From assembly GCF_028705895.1 (NCBI RefSeq), contig NZ_JAQWCQ010000006.1, forward strand, positions 1 through 64,000: a stretch of 64,000 nucleotides of DNA. Direction: 5' to 3'. The first letter of the stretch is position 1. Every line of letters begins with the position of its first letter. A model generated the notes under the pieces. It ran no database searches, was not told the DNA's origin, and saw only the letters and a list, made by a program, of their open reading frames with translations. The stretch is from Massilibacteroides sp. GTDB taxonomy: Bacteria > Bacteroidota > Bacteroidia > Bacteroidales > Tannerellaceae. Shown in pieces: positions 44,800 to 53,647 of the stretch. The translations under genes were made by a program, and so were the position numbers.

Positions 44800-45507
44800 A
44801 TGAAAAAGTTCAGTGTATTAGTGGCTACAGTTCTTGTAGCGATGGGGATTGTGTCAACATCCTGTGATTCAAAGAAAAGTGCTAATCTAAAAACAGCAAT
44901 TGATAGTGCGAGCTATGCAATCGGTGTTAATACAGGTGCGAATTATAAAGAAAATTTGAAAACTTTACCTGGTGGGGAAGCAAATATCGATGTGCTGATT
45001 GCCGGTTTTATTCAGGCAATAAAAGGAGATTCAACAAAAATGAATTCTGCTGAAGCGCAGGCTTATCTGCAAACTTACTTTATGGAAGCTCAAGCAAAGG
45101 ATGCAAATAAAGCAAAAGAAGCAGGAGAGGCTTTCCTTGCTGAGAACAAAACGAAAGAAGGTGTAATCACGACAGAAAGCGGATTGCAATATAAAGTAGA
45201 AGTAGAAGGTACGGGTGCTAAGCCTACAGCAGAAGACCGTGTGAAAGTTCATTATACAGGAACATTGTTAGATGGTACAAAATTTGACAGCTCATTAGAT
45301 CGTGGTGAGCCAGCTGAATTTGGCGTGGGTCAGGTTATCCCCGGATGGACGGAAGGTCTTCAGATTATGCCTGTTGGTTCTAAATATACATTTTGGATTC
45401 CTTCAGAACTTGCTTATGGTGAACGTGGTGCAGGACAAGACATCAAACCGAACAGCACATTGAAATTCGAAGTAGAACTTCTTGAAATCGTTAAACCGGA
45501 AAAGTAA
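44800..45507 (+). CDS. FKBP-type peptidyl-prolyl isomerase, lipoprotein
   Basis: This 235-residue envelope isomerase has a lipobox VSTSC (Cys22), an FkpA-type N-terminal helical domain (about 30-125, DSASYAIGVNTGANYKENL) and a C-terminal FKBP domain (about 140-235). Signatures include VKVHYTGTLLDGTKFDSS, VIPGWTEGLQIMPVGSKYTFWIPSELAYGERG and PNSTLKFEVELL. It assists folding of periplasmic or outer-membrane proteins. It forms an operon with the leaderless copy just upstream, and a hairpin terminator follows. Confidence 0.93.
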   Translation: MKKFSVLVATVLVAMGIVSTSCDSKKSANLKTAIDSASYAIGVNTGANYKENLKTLPGGEANIDVLIAGFIQAIKGDSTKMNSAEAQAYLQTYFMEAQAKDANKAKEAGEAFLAENKTKEGVITTESGLQYKVEVEGTGAKPTAEDRVKVHYTGTLLDGTKFDSSLDRGEPAEFGVGQVIPGWTEGLQIMPVGSKYTFWIPSELAYGERGAGQDIKPNSTLKFEVELLEIVKPEK

Positions 45508-45527
45508 TCTTAAAACATAGAATAGAG

Positions 45528-45570
45528 AGCAGATGGAATAGCTTGTTTTAAGCATTCTGTCTGCTTTTTG
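45528..45570 (+). terminator. Terminator of the FKBP pair
   Basis: AGCAGA (45528-45533) pairs with TCTGCT (45560-45565), extended by an imperfect GAAT/ATTC inner stem, then a T run. Confidence 0.7.
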
Positions 45571-45670
45571 TGTTAATTAACTTTTTTTTCTTACATAATG
45601 CTGGTTTTTCTTATTTTAATGTATATTTTTGATAGTCTAAACCAGAGTTATAAAATAGAAATTTCTTTAT

Positions 45671-46138
45671 ATGGAAAAAGTAGATAAGCTTGACCGACAG
45701 ATATTAAATATTATATCTAAAAATGCACGAATTCCGTTTAAGGATGTAGCGGAAGATTGTGGTGTCTCCAGAGCTGCTATTCATCAACGTGTGCAACGTA
45801 TGGTTGACATGAATGTGATTGTTGGTTCCGGTTATCATATTAATCCTAAAATATTAGGTTATAATACCTGTACATATATAGGTGTAAAACTGGAACGAGG
45901 TTCAATGTATAAAGATGTTGTGCCTGAATTTGAGAAAATTCCTGAAGTGGTGGAATGTCATTTTACTACCGGACCTTATACTTTGTTGATTAAATTGTAT
46001 GCTCGTGATAATGAGCATTTAATGGAATTATTGAATTCTAAAATTCAGGAGATTGATGGCGTTACGGCGACAGAAACTCTTATCTCCTTGAGACAAAGTA
46101 TTAAAAGAGAAATACCGATTGTTGTAAGTCAGGAATAA
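45671..46138 (+). CDS. Lrp/AsnC family transcription regulator
   Basis: This 155-residue regulator has an N-terminal helix-turn-helix (about 5-60, LDRQILNIISKNARIPFKDVAEDCGVSRAAIHQRVQ in sequence order) and a C-terminal RAM ligand-binding domain (about 70-150, GVKLERGSMYKDVVPEF, VECHFTTGPYTLLIKLYARD). Lrp-type proteins form octamers and usually respond to amino acids. It stands alone with its own terminator, so no target gene is suggested by position. Confidence 0.93.
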   Translation: MEKVDKLDRQILNIISKNARIPFKDVAEDCGVSRAAIHQRVQRMVDMNVIVGSGYHINPKILGYNTCTYIGVKLERGSMYKDVVPEFEKIPEVVECHFTTGPYTLLIKLYARDNEHLMELLNSKIQEIDGVTATETLISLRQSIKREIPIVVSQE

Positions 46139-46172
46139 TCCTGATTGTAATGATTAAAGGAATATAAAAAAG

Positions 46173-46202
46173 ACCCGGTCTTGAGTGAGACCGGGTTTTT
46201 TA
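46173..46202 (+). terminator. Terminator of the Lrp gene
   Basis: Stem ACCCGGTCT (46173-46181) with AGACCGGGT (46188-46196) and a 6-base loop, followed by a run of T. Confidence 0.9.
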
Positions 46203-46232
46203 TGCTAATAAAAATCAAAAGAGATTCATTCA

Positions 46233-46263
46233 TTGCTTCATTTAAACAGGATGTTTATCTTTG
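46233..46263 (+). promoter_or_regulatory. Promoter of the subtilase-xse-ispD-recG operon
   Basis: The -7 box TATCTTTG (46256-46263) matches the consensus. TTG at 46233-46235 lies 20 bases upstream. Confidence 0.55.
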
Positions 46264-46293
46264 TTGTAAAATCTAATAAGTATAAAAGGTAGA

Positions 46294-47688
46294 ATGAGTC
46301 GGGGTAGGTATTTGATGAGTGGATTGGCATTTCTTTTGATTTTGAGTTTTTCGAAAGTACAAGCAGAAGAAATGTATCGTTTTAGAGTTTATCTAAAAGA
46401 TAAGGGAGTGAGCGGTTTTTCAATAGAGAAACCGGAAGATTTCCTTTCAGAAAGGGCTGTTGACCGTCGGATAAAAAGAGGTGTGGCTATTACAGAGAGA
46501 GATTTACCTATTGCGAAGACTTATCTGGACTCATTAACCGCACTTGGCGCTACGCCCGTTGTACAAAGCCGATGGCTCTCGACAGTGGTGGTCGAGAGTA
46601 AGGATAGTCTCATTGTGGGAGATATTTCTGCACTGTCTATTGTCGATTCGGTTAAGTGGGTTTGGAAAGGGAAAGTGTGTGGGGGTGTTAATGGCCTGTC
46701 TGAAAAAAATGATCAACTGATCGCTTCAAAAGACGAATTATTAGACGAACCTTATGGGTATGCCCGCAATCAGATAAAGATGCTGAATGGAATAAAACTC
46801 CATAACAAAGGGTATCGAGGAAAAGGGATGGTTGTTGCCGTCATTGATGCCGGATATGAAAATGTGGATCAATTAGAAGTTTTTAAATCATTGGATATTT
46901 TGGGTACTTGCAATTTTGTTACACCCGGAGAAAGCGTTTTTGAAGGTGATGACCATGGCACAAAGGTTTTGTCTTGCTTAGCTGCTAATACTGCCGGATT
47001 AATGGTGGGAACAGCACCTGATGCATCGTACTGGTTGTTGAAAAGTGAGGATAGCCGGTCGGAGTATCCTGTTGAGGAGGATTATTGGGCAGCAGCAGTT
47101 GAATTTGCAGATAGTGTCGGTGTCGATGTTATTTCTTCTTCTCTGGGTTATTTCTCTTATGATGCTGAAGGTCTTGACTATTCGCATACCGCTTTAGATG
47201 GGAATACTGCTTTGATTAGTAAGATTGCAAATGTCGCTTCTGAAAAAGGAATCCTATTGTTCTGTAGTGCAGGAAATGAGGGAAATGGTAGTTGGGAAAA
47301 GATAACCTTTCCATCGGATGCTTCTGGAATCCTGACTATTGGCTCTATCACATCAGAGAAGAAAAAGAGTGTGTTCAGTTCTACGGGATTCACTTCCGAC
47401 TACAGGGTTAAACCGGATATGGTTGCTTTAGGTACCGGAAGTTGTGTGATCGATCCGTATGGAAATATACGATATGCAAATGGAACATCCTTTGCTACCC
47501 CTATACTGGCAGGCCTTGGGATTTGTCTTTGGCAAGCTTTGCCCTGGCTGAATAATTATGAAATAATAGAATTGTTGAGAGAATCATCCAGCCAATATAA
47601 ACATCCGGATGCAGAATTGGGTTATGGTATCCCGGATGTATATAAGGCCTATAAAAAAGAACGAAACCATGATTCCCTTTCCAGATAA
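46294..47688 (+). CDS. S8 family subtilisin-like serine peptidase
   Basis: This 464-residue secreted protease has a signal peptide (about 1-24, ending KVQA). The catalytic triad is intact: Asp185 in VAVIDAGYEN, His221 in GDDHGTKV and Ser399 in NGTSFATPI, with the oxyanion asparagine Asn328 in SAGNEG. Residues about 26-155 form a prodomain-like region beginning YRFRVYLKDKG. No type IX C-terminal sorting domain is visible after the catalytic domain, so it probably stays in the periplasm. The gene overlaps xseA by 20 bases and appears to lead an operon of DNA-repair and isoprenoid genes. Confidence 0.9.
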   Translation: MSRGRYLMSGLAFLLILSFSKVQAEEMYRFRVYLKDKGVSGFSIEKPEDFLSERAVDRRIKRGVAITERDLPIAKTYLDSLTALGATPVVQSRWLSTVVVESKDSLIVGDISALSIVDSVKWVWKGKVCGGVNGLSEKNDQLIASKDELLDEPYGYARNQIKMLNGIKLHNKGYRGKGMVVAVIDAGYENVDQLEVFKSLDILGTCNFVTPGESVFEGDDHGTKVLSCLAANTAGLMVGTAPDASYWLLKSEDSRSEYPVEEDYWAAAVEFADSVGVDVISSSLGYFSYDAEGLDYSHTALDGNTALISKIANVASEKGILLFCSAGNEGNGSWEKITFPSDASGILTIGSITSEKKKSVFSSTGFTSDYRVKPDMVALGTGSCVIDPYGNIRYANGTSFATPILAGLGICLWQALPWLNNYEIIELLRESSSQYKHPDAELGYGIPDVYKAYKKERNHDSLSR

Positions 47689-49081
47689 TCGGGCAGATGA
47701 ACGGAAGGCGTTAACTCTTCGGGAATTAAATCTGAGAATAAAATCAGTCATTCAGGATGGTTTCCCGGATTACTACTGGCTTCGCGCTGAGACGAGCGAT
47801 GTGCGAGTGAATCATTCTTCGGGTCATTGCTATCTGGAATTTATAGAGAAACATCCGCAAACGGGACAATTGCTTGCTAAGTCGAGAGCTTCGATCTGGG
47901 CAAAGACATTTGCTCTGTTGAAGCCCTATTTTGAGAAAGAAACCGGACAGGCATTTGTCTCCGGACTAACCGTTCTGGTGAAGGTTTCGGTAGAGTTTCA
48001 TGAGTTGTATGGTTTTAGTCTGACGGTTTATGATATAGATCCGACCTATACTTTAGGGGATATGGCGCGTAAGCGGATGGAAATTCTTAACCGCCTGAAA
48101 ACTGAAGGGATATTGACGCTTAATAAAGAACTCTTATTCCCGTCATTGCCGCAGCGTATCGCTGTAATTACGTCTCCTACTGCCGCCGGATATGAAGACT
48201 TTATGAACCAGTTAATGAATAATGAAGCCGGGTATCCGTTTTATGTGAAGCTTTTTCCGGCATTGATGCAGGGGGATAAAACAGAAGAATCTGTTATTTC
48301 TGCTTTAGATAGAATTTATTCTTTTGCAGATCATTTTGATGTGGTGGTAATTATTCGTGGGGGAGGTGCTACTTCTGATTTGAATAGTTTTGACTCTTAT
48401 CTCCTTGCGGCCAATTGTGCTCAGTTTCCTTTGCCGATAATAACCGGTATAGGACACGAACGGGATGAAACGGTTTTAGATATGGTGGCGCATACGCGTA
48501 CGAAAACACCTACTGCCGTAGCCGAATTTCTGATCGGCTGTATGGATGATGAGGCTGAAAATCTGGCATTGTTGCAAGATCGATTGGTGGCATTGGCGGA
48601 TATGCGATTGATGGAGGAAAAAACCTTTATTCAATTGCTTGTCTCAAAATTACCGATATTGACAATGAGTAGTTTAGAGAAAGCTCACTCGTTGGTTCAG
48701 GTGTTAGGTAGAAAACTTCCCGTTGGTACAGTTTCCTTATTAGCTGAGCAACGAGCCTTTGTGAATGATCGGTATCGGGATATACAACGGCTGACTAATA
48801 AACGTTCAAATGAAGAAAAGGGGGTGATAAATGAATTGTACCGTGATATACAGGAAGTAACCAAACGACGGATAACGGAACAACGTAATCTCCTGCAAAT
48901 GACGGAGCAATTTGTACAGATGGGTTCTCCGGATTATATCCTTAAACGAGGATATACCCTGACTCTAAAAGACGGGACAATTCAGAAATCAGCTTCTTCG
49001 TTTGTAGAAGGTGAATGTTATATTACTCGTTTTTCCGATGGAGATGTGGACGGTATAGTGACGAAAATGCATAAAAAATAA
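47669..49081 (+). CDS. xseA: Exodeoxyribonuclease VII large subunit
   Basis: This is the large subunit of exonuclease VII, which degrades single-stranded DNA from both ends with XseB. The ATG at 47669 (IPFPDNRADERKALT) is preferred, giving 470 residues. It lies inside the 3' end of the subtilase gene, so translation is probably coupled. The N-terminal OB fold (about 15-115) includes DYYWLRAETSDVRVNHSSGHCY. The catalytic part has PQRIAVITSPTAAGYEDFMNQL, VVVIIRGGGATSDLNSFD, PIITGIGHERDETVLD and HTRTKTPTAVAEFL. A coiled coil (about 300-420) binds XseB copies. XseB is encoded 11 bases downstream. Confidence 0.95.
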   Translation: MIPFPDNRADERKALTLRELNLRIKSVIQDGFPDYYWLRAETSDVRVNHSSGHCYLEFIEKHPQTGQLLAKSRASIWAKTFALLKPYFEKETGQAFVSGLTVLVKVSVEFHELYGFSLTVYDIDPTYTLGDMARKRMEILNRLKTEGILTLNKELLFPSLPQRIAVITSPTAAGYEDFMNQLMNNEAGYPFYVKLFPALMQGDKTEESVISALDRIYSFADHFDVVVIIRGGGATSDLNSFDSYLLAANCAQFPLPIITGIGHERDETVLDMVAHTRTKTPTAVAEFLIGCMDDEAENLALLQDRLVALADMRLMEEKTFIQLLVSKLPILTMSSLEKAHSLVQVLGRKLPVGTVSLLAEQRAFVNDRYRDIQRLTNKRSNEEKGVINELYRDIQEVTKRRITEQRNLLQMTEQFVQMGSPDYILKRGYTLTLKDGTIQKSASSFVEGECYITRFSDGDVDGIVTKMHKK

Positions 49082-49092
49082 AAACAAATCAT

Positions 49093-49293
49093 ATGGGGAA
49101 AAAGGATGAAACGTATAATGAGGCTGTGGCTAAACTACGTGAAATTGTAGCCGATATCGAAGGAGGAGAATTGGATGTGGATGTTCTCTCCGACAGGGTG
49201 AAAGAAGCTGCTCGTCTGATTAAACTTTGTAAAGAAAAACTCTTCAAGGTGGACGAAGAGGTGAAAAAAATATTAGAGGAATTAGAATCGTGA
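49093..49293 (+). CDS. xseB: Exodeoxyribonuclease VII small subunit
   Basis: This 66-residue helical hairpin protein carries the XseB pattern: TYNEAVAKLREIVADIEGGELDVDVLSDRVKEAARLI in order, then a lysine/glutamate-rich second helix. Several copies coat the XseA coiled coil. Its stop codon overlaps the ispD start in a GTGA junction. Confidence 0.93.
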   Translation: MGKKDETYNEAVAKLREIVADIEGGELDVDVLSDRVKEAARLIKLCKEKLFKVDEEVKKILEELES

Positions 49294-49955
49294 AACGATA
49301 TATTGTGATTGTTGCCGGAGGCAAAGGTCTCAGGATGGGACAGGATCTTCCAAAACAATTTATACCTTTGAATGGTAAGCCTTTGCTGATGCACACCCTG
49401 AACGTGTTTCATCAGTGGGATTCGGATGCTGAGCTTTTGTTGGTTTTGCCTGATTCGCACCAGGATTATTGGGGAATGTTGTGCAGGGAGTTGAATTTTT
49501 CTATCCCACATAAAATAGTATCGGGGGGAGAAACGAGGTTTTATTCTGTGCGAAACGGACTGAAAGAAATACGTGAGCAAGGGATGGTGGCTGTACACGA
49601 CGGAGTGCGTCCGTTTGTTGATCCGGAGGTTATAAATGCGTGTTTTACAGAGGCGCAAACAACGGGTGCAGCTATTCCTGTGGTTCCGATTGTCGATTCT
49701 GTACGCAGACGTGAAGGGGATAAAAGTTATCCGGTGAACAGAGATGAGTTGTGTGCAGTTCAAACACCTCAGGTCTTTGTTTCCGATCTTTTGCTTTCAG
49801 CCTACGAGCAATCTTATTCAGACGCTTTTACGGATGATGCTTCTGTTGTTGAGGCTGCGGGAGGACGTATTAGTTTAGTGGCGGGAAACAACGAAAATAT
49901 TAAAATTACGACAACTGCAGATTTATTGTATGCAAAAATGTTAGTAGAAACCTGA
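49290..49955 (+). CDS. ispD: 2-C-methyl-D-erythritol 4-phosphate cytidylyltransferase
   Basis: This enzyme joins CTP and MEP to give CDP-ME, the third step of the MEP isoprenoid pathway. Its 221 residues have the nucleotidyltransferase start VAGGKGLRMGQDLPKQF, then VHDGVRPFVDPEVI and AVQTPQVF, which set the substrate pocket. The GTG start at 49290 overlaps the xseB stop by four bases, so translation is coupled. Its place between xseB and recG is a conserved Bacteroidales arrangement rather than a functional link. Confidence 0.95.
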   Translation: MKRYIVIVAGGKGLRMGQDLPKQFIPLNGKPLLMHTLNVFHQWDSDAELLLVLPDSHQDYWGMLCRELNFSIPHKIVSGGETRFYSVRNGLKEIREQGMVAVHDGVRPFVDPEVINACFTEAQTTGAAIPVVPIVDSVRRREGDKSYPVNRDELCAVQTPQVFVSDLLLSAYEQSYSDAFTDDASVVEAAGGRISLVAGNNENIKITTTADLLYAKMLVET

Positions 49956-49975
49956 TCTGAAAAAACGGGAAGTAT

Positions 49976-52072
49976 ATGCTTGATCTTGATAAACGTTCGA
50001 TAACCTATCTGGCGGGAGTCGGCCCTAAAAAGGCAGATATCCTGGTCAAAGAAGCGGGTATATCTTCGTATGAAGATCTGTTGTACTATTTTCCTTATCG
50101 TTATGTGGACAGGAGTCGTTTCTATAAGATCGCGGAGATTAACGGATCAATGCCTTATATCCAGTTGAAAGGACGGATACTTTATTTTGATACCTTAGGT
50201 GAGGGGCGAACACGAAGACTTGTGGCACGGTTTACCGATGGAACAGGAGTGATAGACCTGGTCTGGTTTAAAGGGATTGCCTTTGTGAAAGACAAATATG
50301 TCATAAACAAGGAGTATATCGTCTTCGGTAAACCAACAGAATTTGCCAATACGTATAATATCGCTCATCCTGAAATTGATCCGATGAATCAGGCAGATCA
50401 AGTGGCAGGAGGCCTGACTCCTTTTTATAATACAACCGAAAAGATGAAAAAGGCTTTTCTGAATTCAAAAGCGATACAGAATCTACAATATACATTGTTG
50501 AAATCTCTGAACTGGGATGTTGCGGAGACTTTGCCGTCTTACTTACTGAAGCGTATTGGTATGATGTCTTTAGCAGAGGCAATAAAAAACATACATTTTC
50601 CGGAATCAACAGAAAAACTGAGCGCAGCTCAATTGCGTTTGAAGTTTGACGAGCTGTTTTTTATACAACTGAATACACTTCGCACGGCAACATTTCGTAA
50701 ACGGAAATTGAAAGGAATTGTTTTTCCGAATGTCGGTGAGATGTTTAATACTTTTTACAAAAACTATCTTCCCTTTGAACTGACTGGAGCTCAAAAAAGA
50801 GTGGTACGTGAGATACGGGCAGATATGGGAAGTGGCAGACAGATGAATCGTTTGCTGCAAGGGGATGTAGGAAGCGGGAAAACTTTGGTGGCCTTGCTCG
50901 CTATGTTATTGGCAGTAGATAATAAATGTCAGGCTTGCTTGATGGCACCGACTGAAATCTTAGCGAATCAGCATTACGCTACTATTATGGAGTTTCTTAA
51001 AGGTATGCCTGTAGAAGTGGCACTGTTGACAGGCTCGACTAAAAAAAAGGAACGGAATAAAATTCTACCGGCTATTGCAGCAGGAGAAATACAGATTGTA
51101 ATCGGTACGCATGCCTTGATAGAAGAAACGGTTGTCTTTTCTTCTTTAGGACTATCTATTATTGATGAACAACATCGGTTCGGAGTAGAACAACGTTCCC
51201 GTTTGTGGACAAAGAGTGACGTGATTCCTCATATCTTAGTCATGACGGCAACTCCTATCCCAAGAACATTAGCGATGACTTTGTATGGAGATTTGGATGT
51301 CTCTGTTATTGATGAGCTACCACCGGGACGAAAACCGATTAAAACTCTTCATCGATACGACAACCGAAAGATGCAACTCTATGATTTTCTCAGGAAAGAA
51401 ATTGAATTAGGTCGGCAGGTCTATGTTGTGTATCCTCTTATTGAAGGAAGTGAAAAACTTGATTATAAGAATCTGGAAGAAGGTTTTGACGTTTTTAAGG
51501 AAGTCTTCCCCGAGTATAAAGTCTGCATGGTGCATGGGAAGATGAAAGCCGCTGACAAAGAAGCCGAAATGCAAAAGTTTGTTTCCGGCGAAGCGAATAT
51601 CCTGTTGGCAACAACCGTCATTGAAGTAGGTGTGAATGTTCCGAATGCTTCAGTCATGGTGATTGAAAGTGCCGAACGTTTCGGACTCTCGCAGTTACAT
51701 CAGTTGCGCGGACGCGTAGGGCGTGGAGCGGAACAATCTTACTGTGTGCTTGTTTCTTCATATAAGTTGAGTAACGATACCCGGAAGCGATTGGAAATAA
51801 TGGTAAACAGCAATGACGGATTTGAAATAGCAGAAGCAGATCTGAGATTGCGGGGACATGGAGACTTAGAAGGAACTCTACAAAGCGGAGAGGGTGGGTA
51901 CCTTAAAATAGCTAACCTGGCGTCTGATGGACAAATACTGCAATATGCCCGCGATATAGCCAATGAATTATTGGACAAAGATCCCGATTTGGAGGACGAC
52001 ACCCACCAGATATTGAACGGACGCTTAAGAAAAATCTTCCGGAAAAAGACTAACTGGGGATTAATCAGTTAA
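49976..52072 (+). CDS. recG: ATP-dependent DNA helicase RecG
   Basis: This 698-residue helicase reverses stalled replication forks and processes branched DNA. The wedge/OB domain (about 1-230) binds the junction. Helicase domain 1 has the Walker A motif GDVGSGKT, the Walker B variant DEQH (IIDEQHRFGVEQR) and TATPIPRTLA. Domain 2 has the signature ATTVIEVGVNVPNA, RFGLSQLHQLRGRVGRG and the RecG motif ADLRLRGHGDLEGT. Translated 20 bases after ispD. A terminator follows. Confidence 0.96.
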   Translation: MLDLDKRSITYLAGVGPKKADILVKEAGISSYEDLLYYFPYRYVDRSRFYKIAEINGSMPYIQLKGRILYFDTLGEGRTRRLVARFTDGTGVIDLVWFKGIAFVKDKYVINKEYIVFGKPTEFANTYNIAHPEIDPMNQADQVAGGLTPFYNTTEKMKKAFLNSKAIQNLQYTLLKSLNWDVAETLPSYLLKRIGMMSLAEAIKNIHFPESTEKLSAAQLRLKFDELFFIQLNTLRTATFRKRKLKGIVFPNVGEMFNTFYKNYLPFELTGAQKRVVREIRADMGSGRQMNRLLQGDVGSGKTLVALLAMLLAVDNKCQACLMAPTEILANQHYATIMEFLKGMPVEVALLTGSTKKKERNKILPAIAAGEIQIVIGTHALIEETVVFSSLGLSIIDEQHRFGVEQRSRLWTKSDVIPHILVMTATPIPRTLAMTLYGDLDVSVIDELPPGRKPIKTLHRYDNRKMQLYDFLRKEIELGRQVYVVYPLIEGSEKLDYKNLEEGFDVFKEVFPEYKVCMVHGKMKAADKEAEMQKFVSGEANILLATTVIEVGVNVPNASVMVIESAERFGLSQLHQLRGRVGRGAEQSYCVLVSSYKLSNDTRKRLEIMVNSNDGFEIAEADLRLRGHGDLEGTLQSGEGGYLKIANLASDGQILQYARDIANELLDKDPDLEDDTHQILNGRLRKIFRKKTNWGLIS

Positions 52073-52141
52073 TATGTTGTATAACATGGTTGGCATTTCT
52101 GGTTATGAAGTTCAATGATTGTCAATAGATTTTACCCTTTG

Positions 52142-52169
52142 CCTTAAATTCAGATTAAGGATTTTTTTC
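52142..52169 (+). terminator. Terminator of the xse-ispD-recG operon
   Basis: CCTTAA (52142-52147) pairs with TTAAGG (52155-52160), followed by A and a run of seven T. Confidence 0.75.
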
Positions 52170-52280
52170 TCTATTATTTTTGTCTCTTTGGTCAAAAGTA
52201 CGAACTTTGACAAGATTCGGATTTAGGAACTATCCTTTCTTGATCATATCAAACTATAATTTAGGGCAAATTTTATTGTG

Positions 52281-53519
52281 ATGAACAATATAAAAACATT
52301 TCTGTTGATCGGTTGTTCTTTGTTTTTTGTATCCACTGCGATTGCAAGAGACAAAGAGAAAAAAACAAAAATAGAGACAGTAAAACAGACTCGGCTTATG
52401 GATGAACGCGTATCTGAGCTTATGGCAGATCGCGTTGGTTTTAAGAAAGATATCCTTCTGAAAGAGTTGTCAAGTATAAACGAAGTTATGCTTGAAGAGG
52501 AGTTGGCAATGGAGGACTTGATGTATCCGGCTGATGAGCTGTATGGTTCTCATTGGGAAAACAAATGGGTTAATCCTTATCGGAATGTGAAAATTGAATT
52601 TCCTGATTCTGCAGAAATCGATTGTTCCCATTTTATCCTTCCTATAGATAATGAAATAAAAGTTACTTCAAAATATGGTCCACGTCGTCGTCGCATGCAT
52701 TATGGAATAGATCTGAAAGTCTATGTGGGAGATACGATTCGTGCGGCTTTTGATGGAAAAGTAAGAATTCGTAGCTATGAACGACGCGGGTATGGTAAAT
52801 ATCTTGTTGTGCGGCATCCAAACGGCTTAGAGACAGTATATGGACATTTATCCGGTTATCTGGTGGATGAAAATGAAATTGTTCGTGCCGGACAACCTAT
52901 CGGTTTAGGAGGGAATACCGGGCGTTCGACCGGTTCTCATTTGCATTTTGAAACGCGTTTCTTAGGACAACCTGTAAATCCGGCTGATATAATTGATTTT
53001 GAGAATGGCGTTCCGCATCAGGATCTGTATGTTTTCCGTAATATTAAAATCAACGGACGGAAAAGCAATATCTATACATCGTCTAATACACAGATGGTTT
53101 ATCATAAAATACGATCAGGTGAAACGCTTGGTCATGTTGCCCGTAAGTATGGAACCAGTGTTAATGAACTTTGCCGTTTAAATGGTCTGTCCAGAAAGAG
53201 TACGTTGAGAATAGGTCAGTCTATTCGTGTAAGCATGGCTGTTGTGCCGGGAAAGGCATCCTCAAAAAAAGAGACCTCGGATAAAACGACTTCAGAATCT
53301 GCTGTGAAACAAGCTGTAAAGGAAGTTAAAACAACAGTAGAGGCAACATCGCAGGGAGTAACAGATTCATCAGAGCCGATTTATTATCGTATTAAATCTG
53401 GTGATACGCTTGGAGCAATAGCTGAAAAGTATGGAACAACAATAACAAAGCTGTGTACACTGAATAATATCAGCCGTACTACAGTTCTAAAGTTAGGTAG
53501 AAAAATAAGATGTTCATAA
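52281..53519 (+). CDS. Envelope M23 metallopeptidase with two LysM domains
   Basis: This exported cell-wall protein of about 412 residues has a signal peptide at about 1-23 (ending TAIA). An M23 peptidase domain lies at about 110-245, with the zinc-binding histidines in MHYGIDL and HLHFET. Two LysM peptidoglycan-binding modules follow, at about 275-320 (HKIRSGETLGHVARKYG) and about 370-413 (YRIKSGDTLGAIAEKYG), joined by a serine/lysine/threonine linker. The order M23 then LysM is the reverse of E. coli NlpD, where LysM comes first. It may cut peptidoglycan cross-links or act as an amidase activator. ATG at 52281 is preferred to the GTG just before it. Confidence 0.9.
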   Translation: MNNIKTFLLIGCSLFFVSTAIARDKEKKTKIETVKQTRLMDERVSELMADRVGFKKDILLKELSSINEVMLEEELAMEDLMYPADELYGSHWENKWVNPYRNVKIEFPDSAEIDCSHFILPIDNEIKVTSKYGPRRRRMHYGIDLKVYVGDTIRAAFDGKVRIRSYERRGYGKYLVVRHPNGLETVYGHLSGYLVDENEIVRAGQPIGLGGNTGRSTGSHLHFETRFLGQPVNPADIIDFENGVPHQDLYVFRNIKINGRKSNIYTSSNTQMVYHKIRSGETLGHVARKYGTSVNELCRLNGLSRKSTLRIGQSIRVSMAVVPGKASSKKETSDKTTSESAVKQAVKEVKTTVEATSQGVTDSSEPIYYRIKSGDTLGAIAEKYGTTITKLCTLNNISRTTVLKLGRKIRCS

Positions 53520-53539
53520 ATTAGTAGAATAATAGAGTG

Positions 53540-53578
53540 AACGGGGCGGTTCTGACTTCAGAGCAGCCCCGTTTTCTT
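53540..53578 (+). terminator. Terminator after the M23/LysM gene
   Basis: Stem AACGGGGC (53540-53547) with GCCCCGTT (53566-53573), followed by a TTTCTTT tract. Confidence 0.85.
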
Positions 53579-53629
53579 TGATGTGCTAATCTTTTCAGTT
53601 TGTAGCGTAATTAATCGGAGCTTTTTGAC

Positions 53630-53637
53630 TAAGTTTG
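53630..53637 (+). promoter_or_regulatory. -7 box upstream of the DUF1599 gene
   Basis: TAAGTTTG matches TAnnTTTG and lies only 10 bases before the ATG at 53648. The transcript would have a leader of only about 6 bases, so translation would be close to leaderless, or the second ATG at 53660 is used. Confidence 0.4.
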
Positions 53638-53647
53638 TAGCAAGTTT

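Noticed and set aside
46294..47688. Subtilase as a type IX secretion substrate
   Set aside because: No C-terminal sorting domain is visible after the catalytic domain; the protein ends soon after the active serine region.
49089..49763. Long minus-strand reading frame of 224 codons opposite xseB and ispD
   Set aside because: It is the antisense of xseB and ispD, low in complexity and matches no family; the plus-strand genes carry clear motifs.
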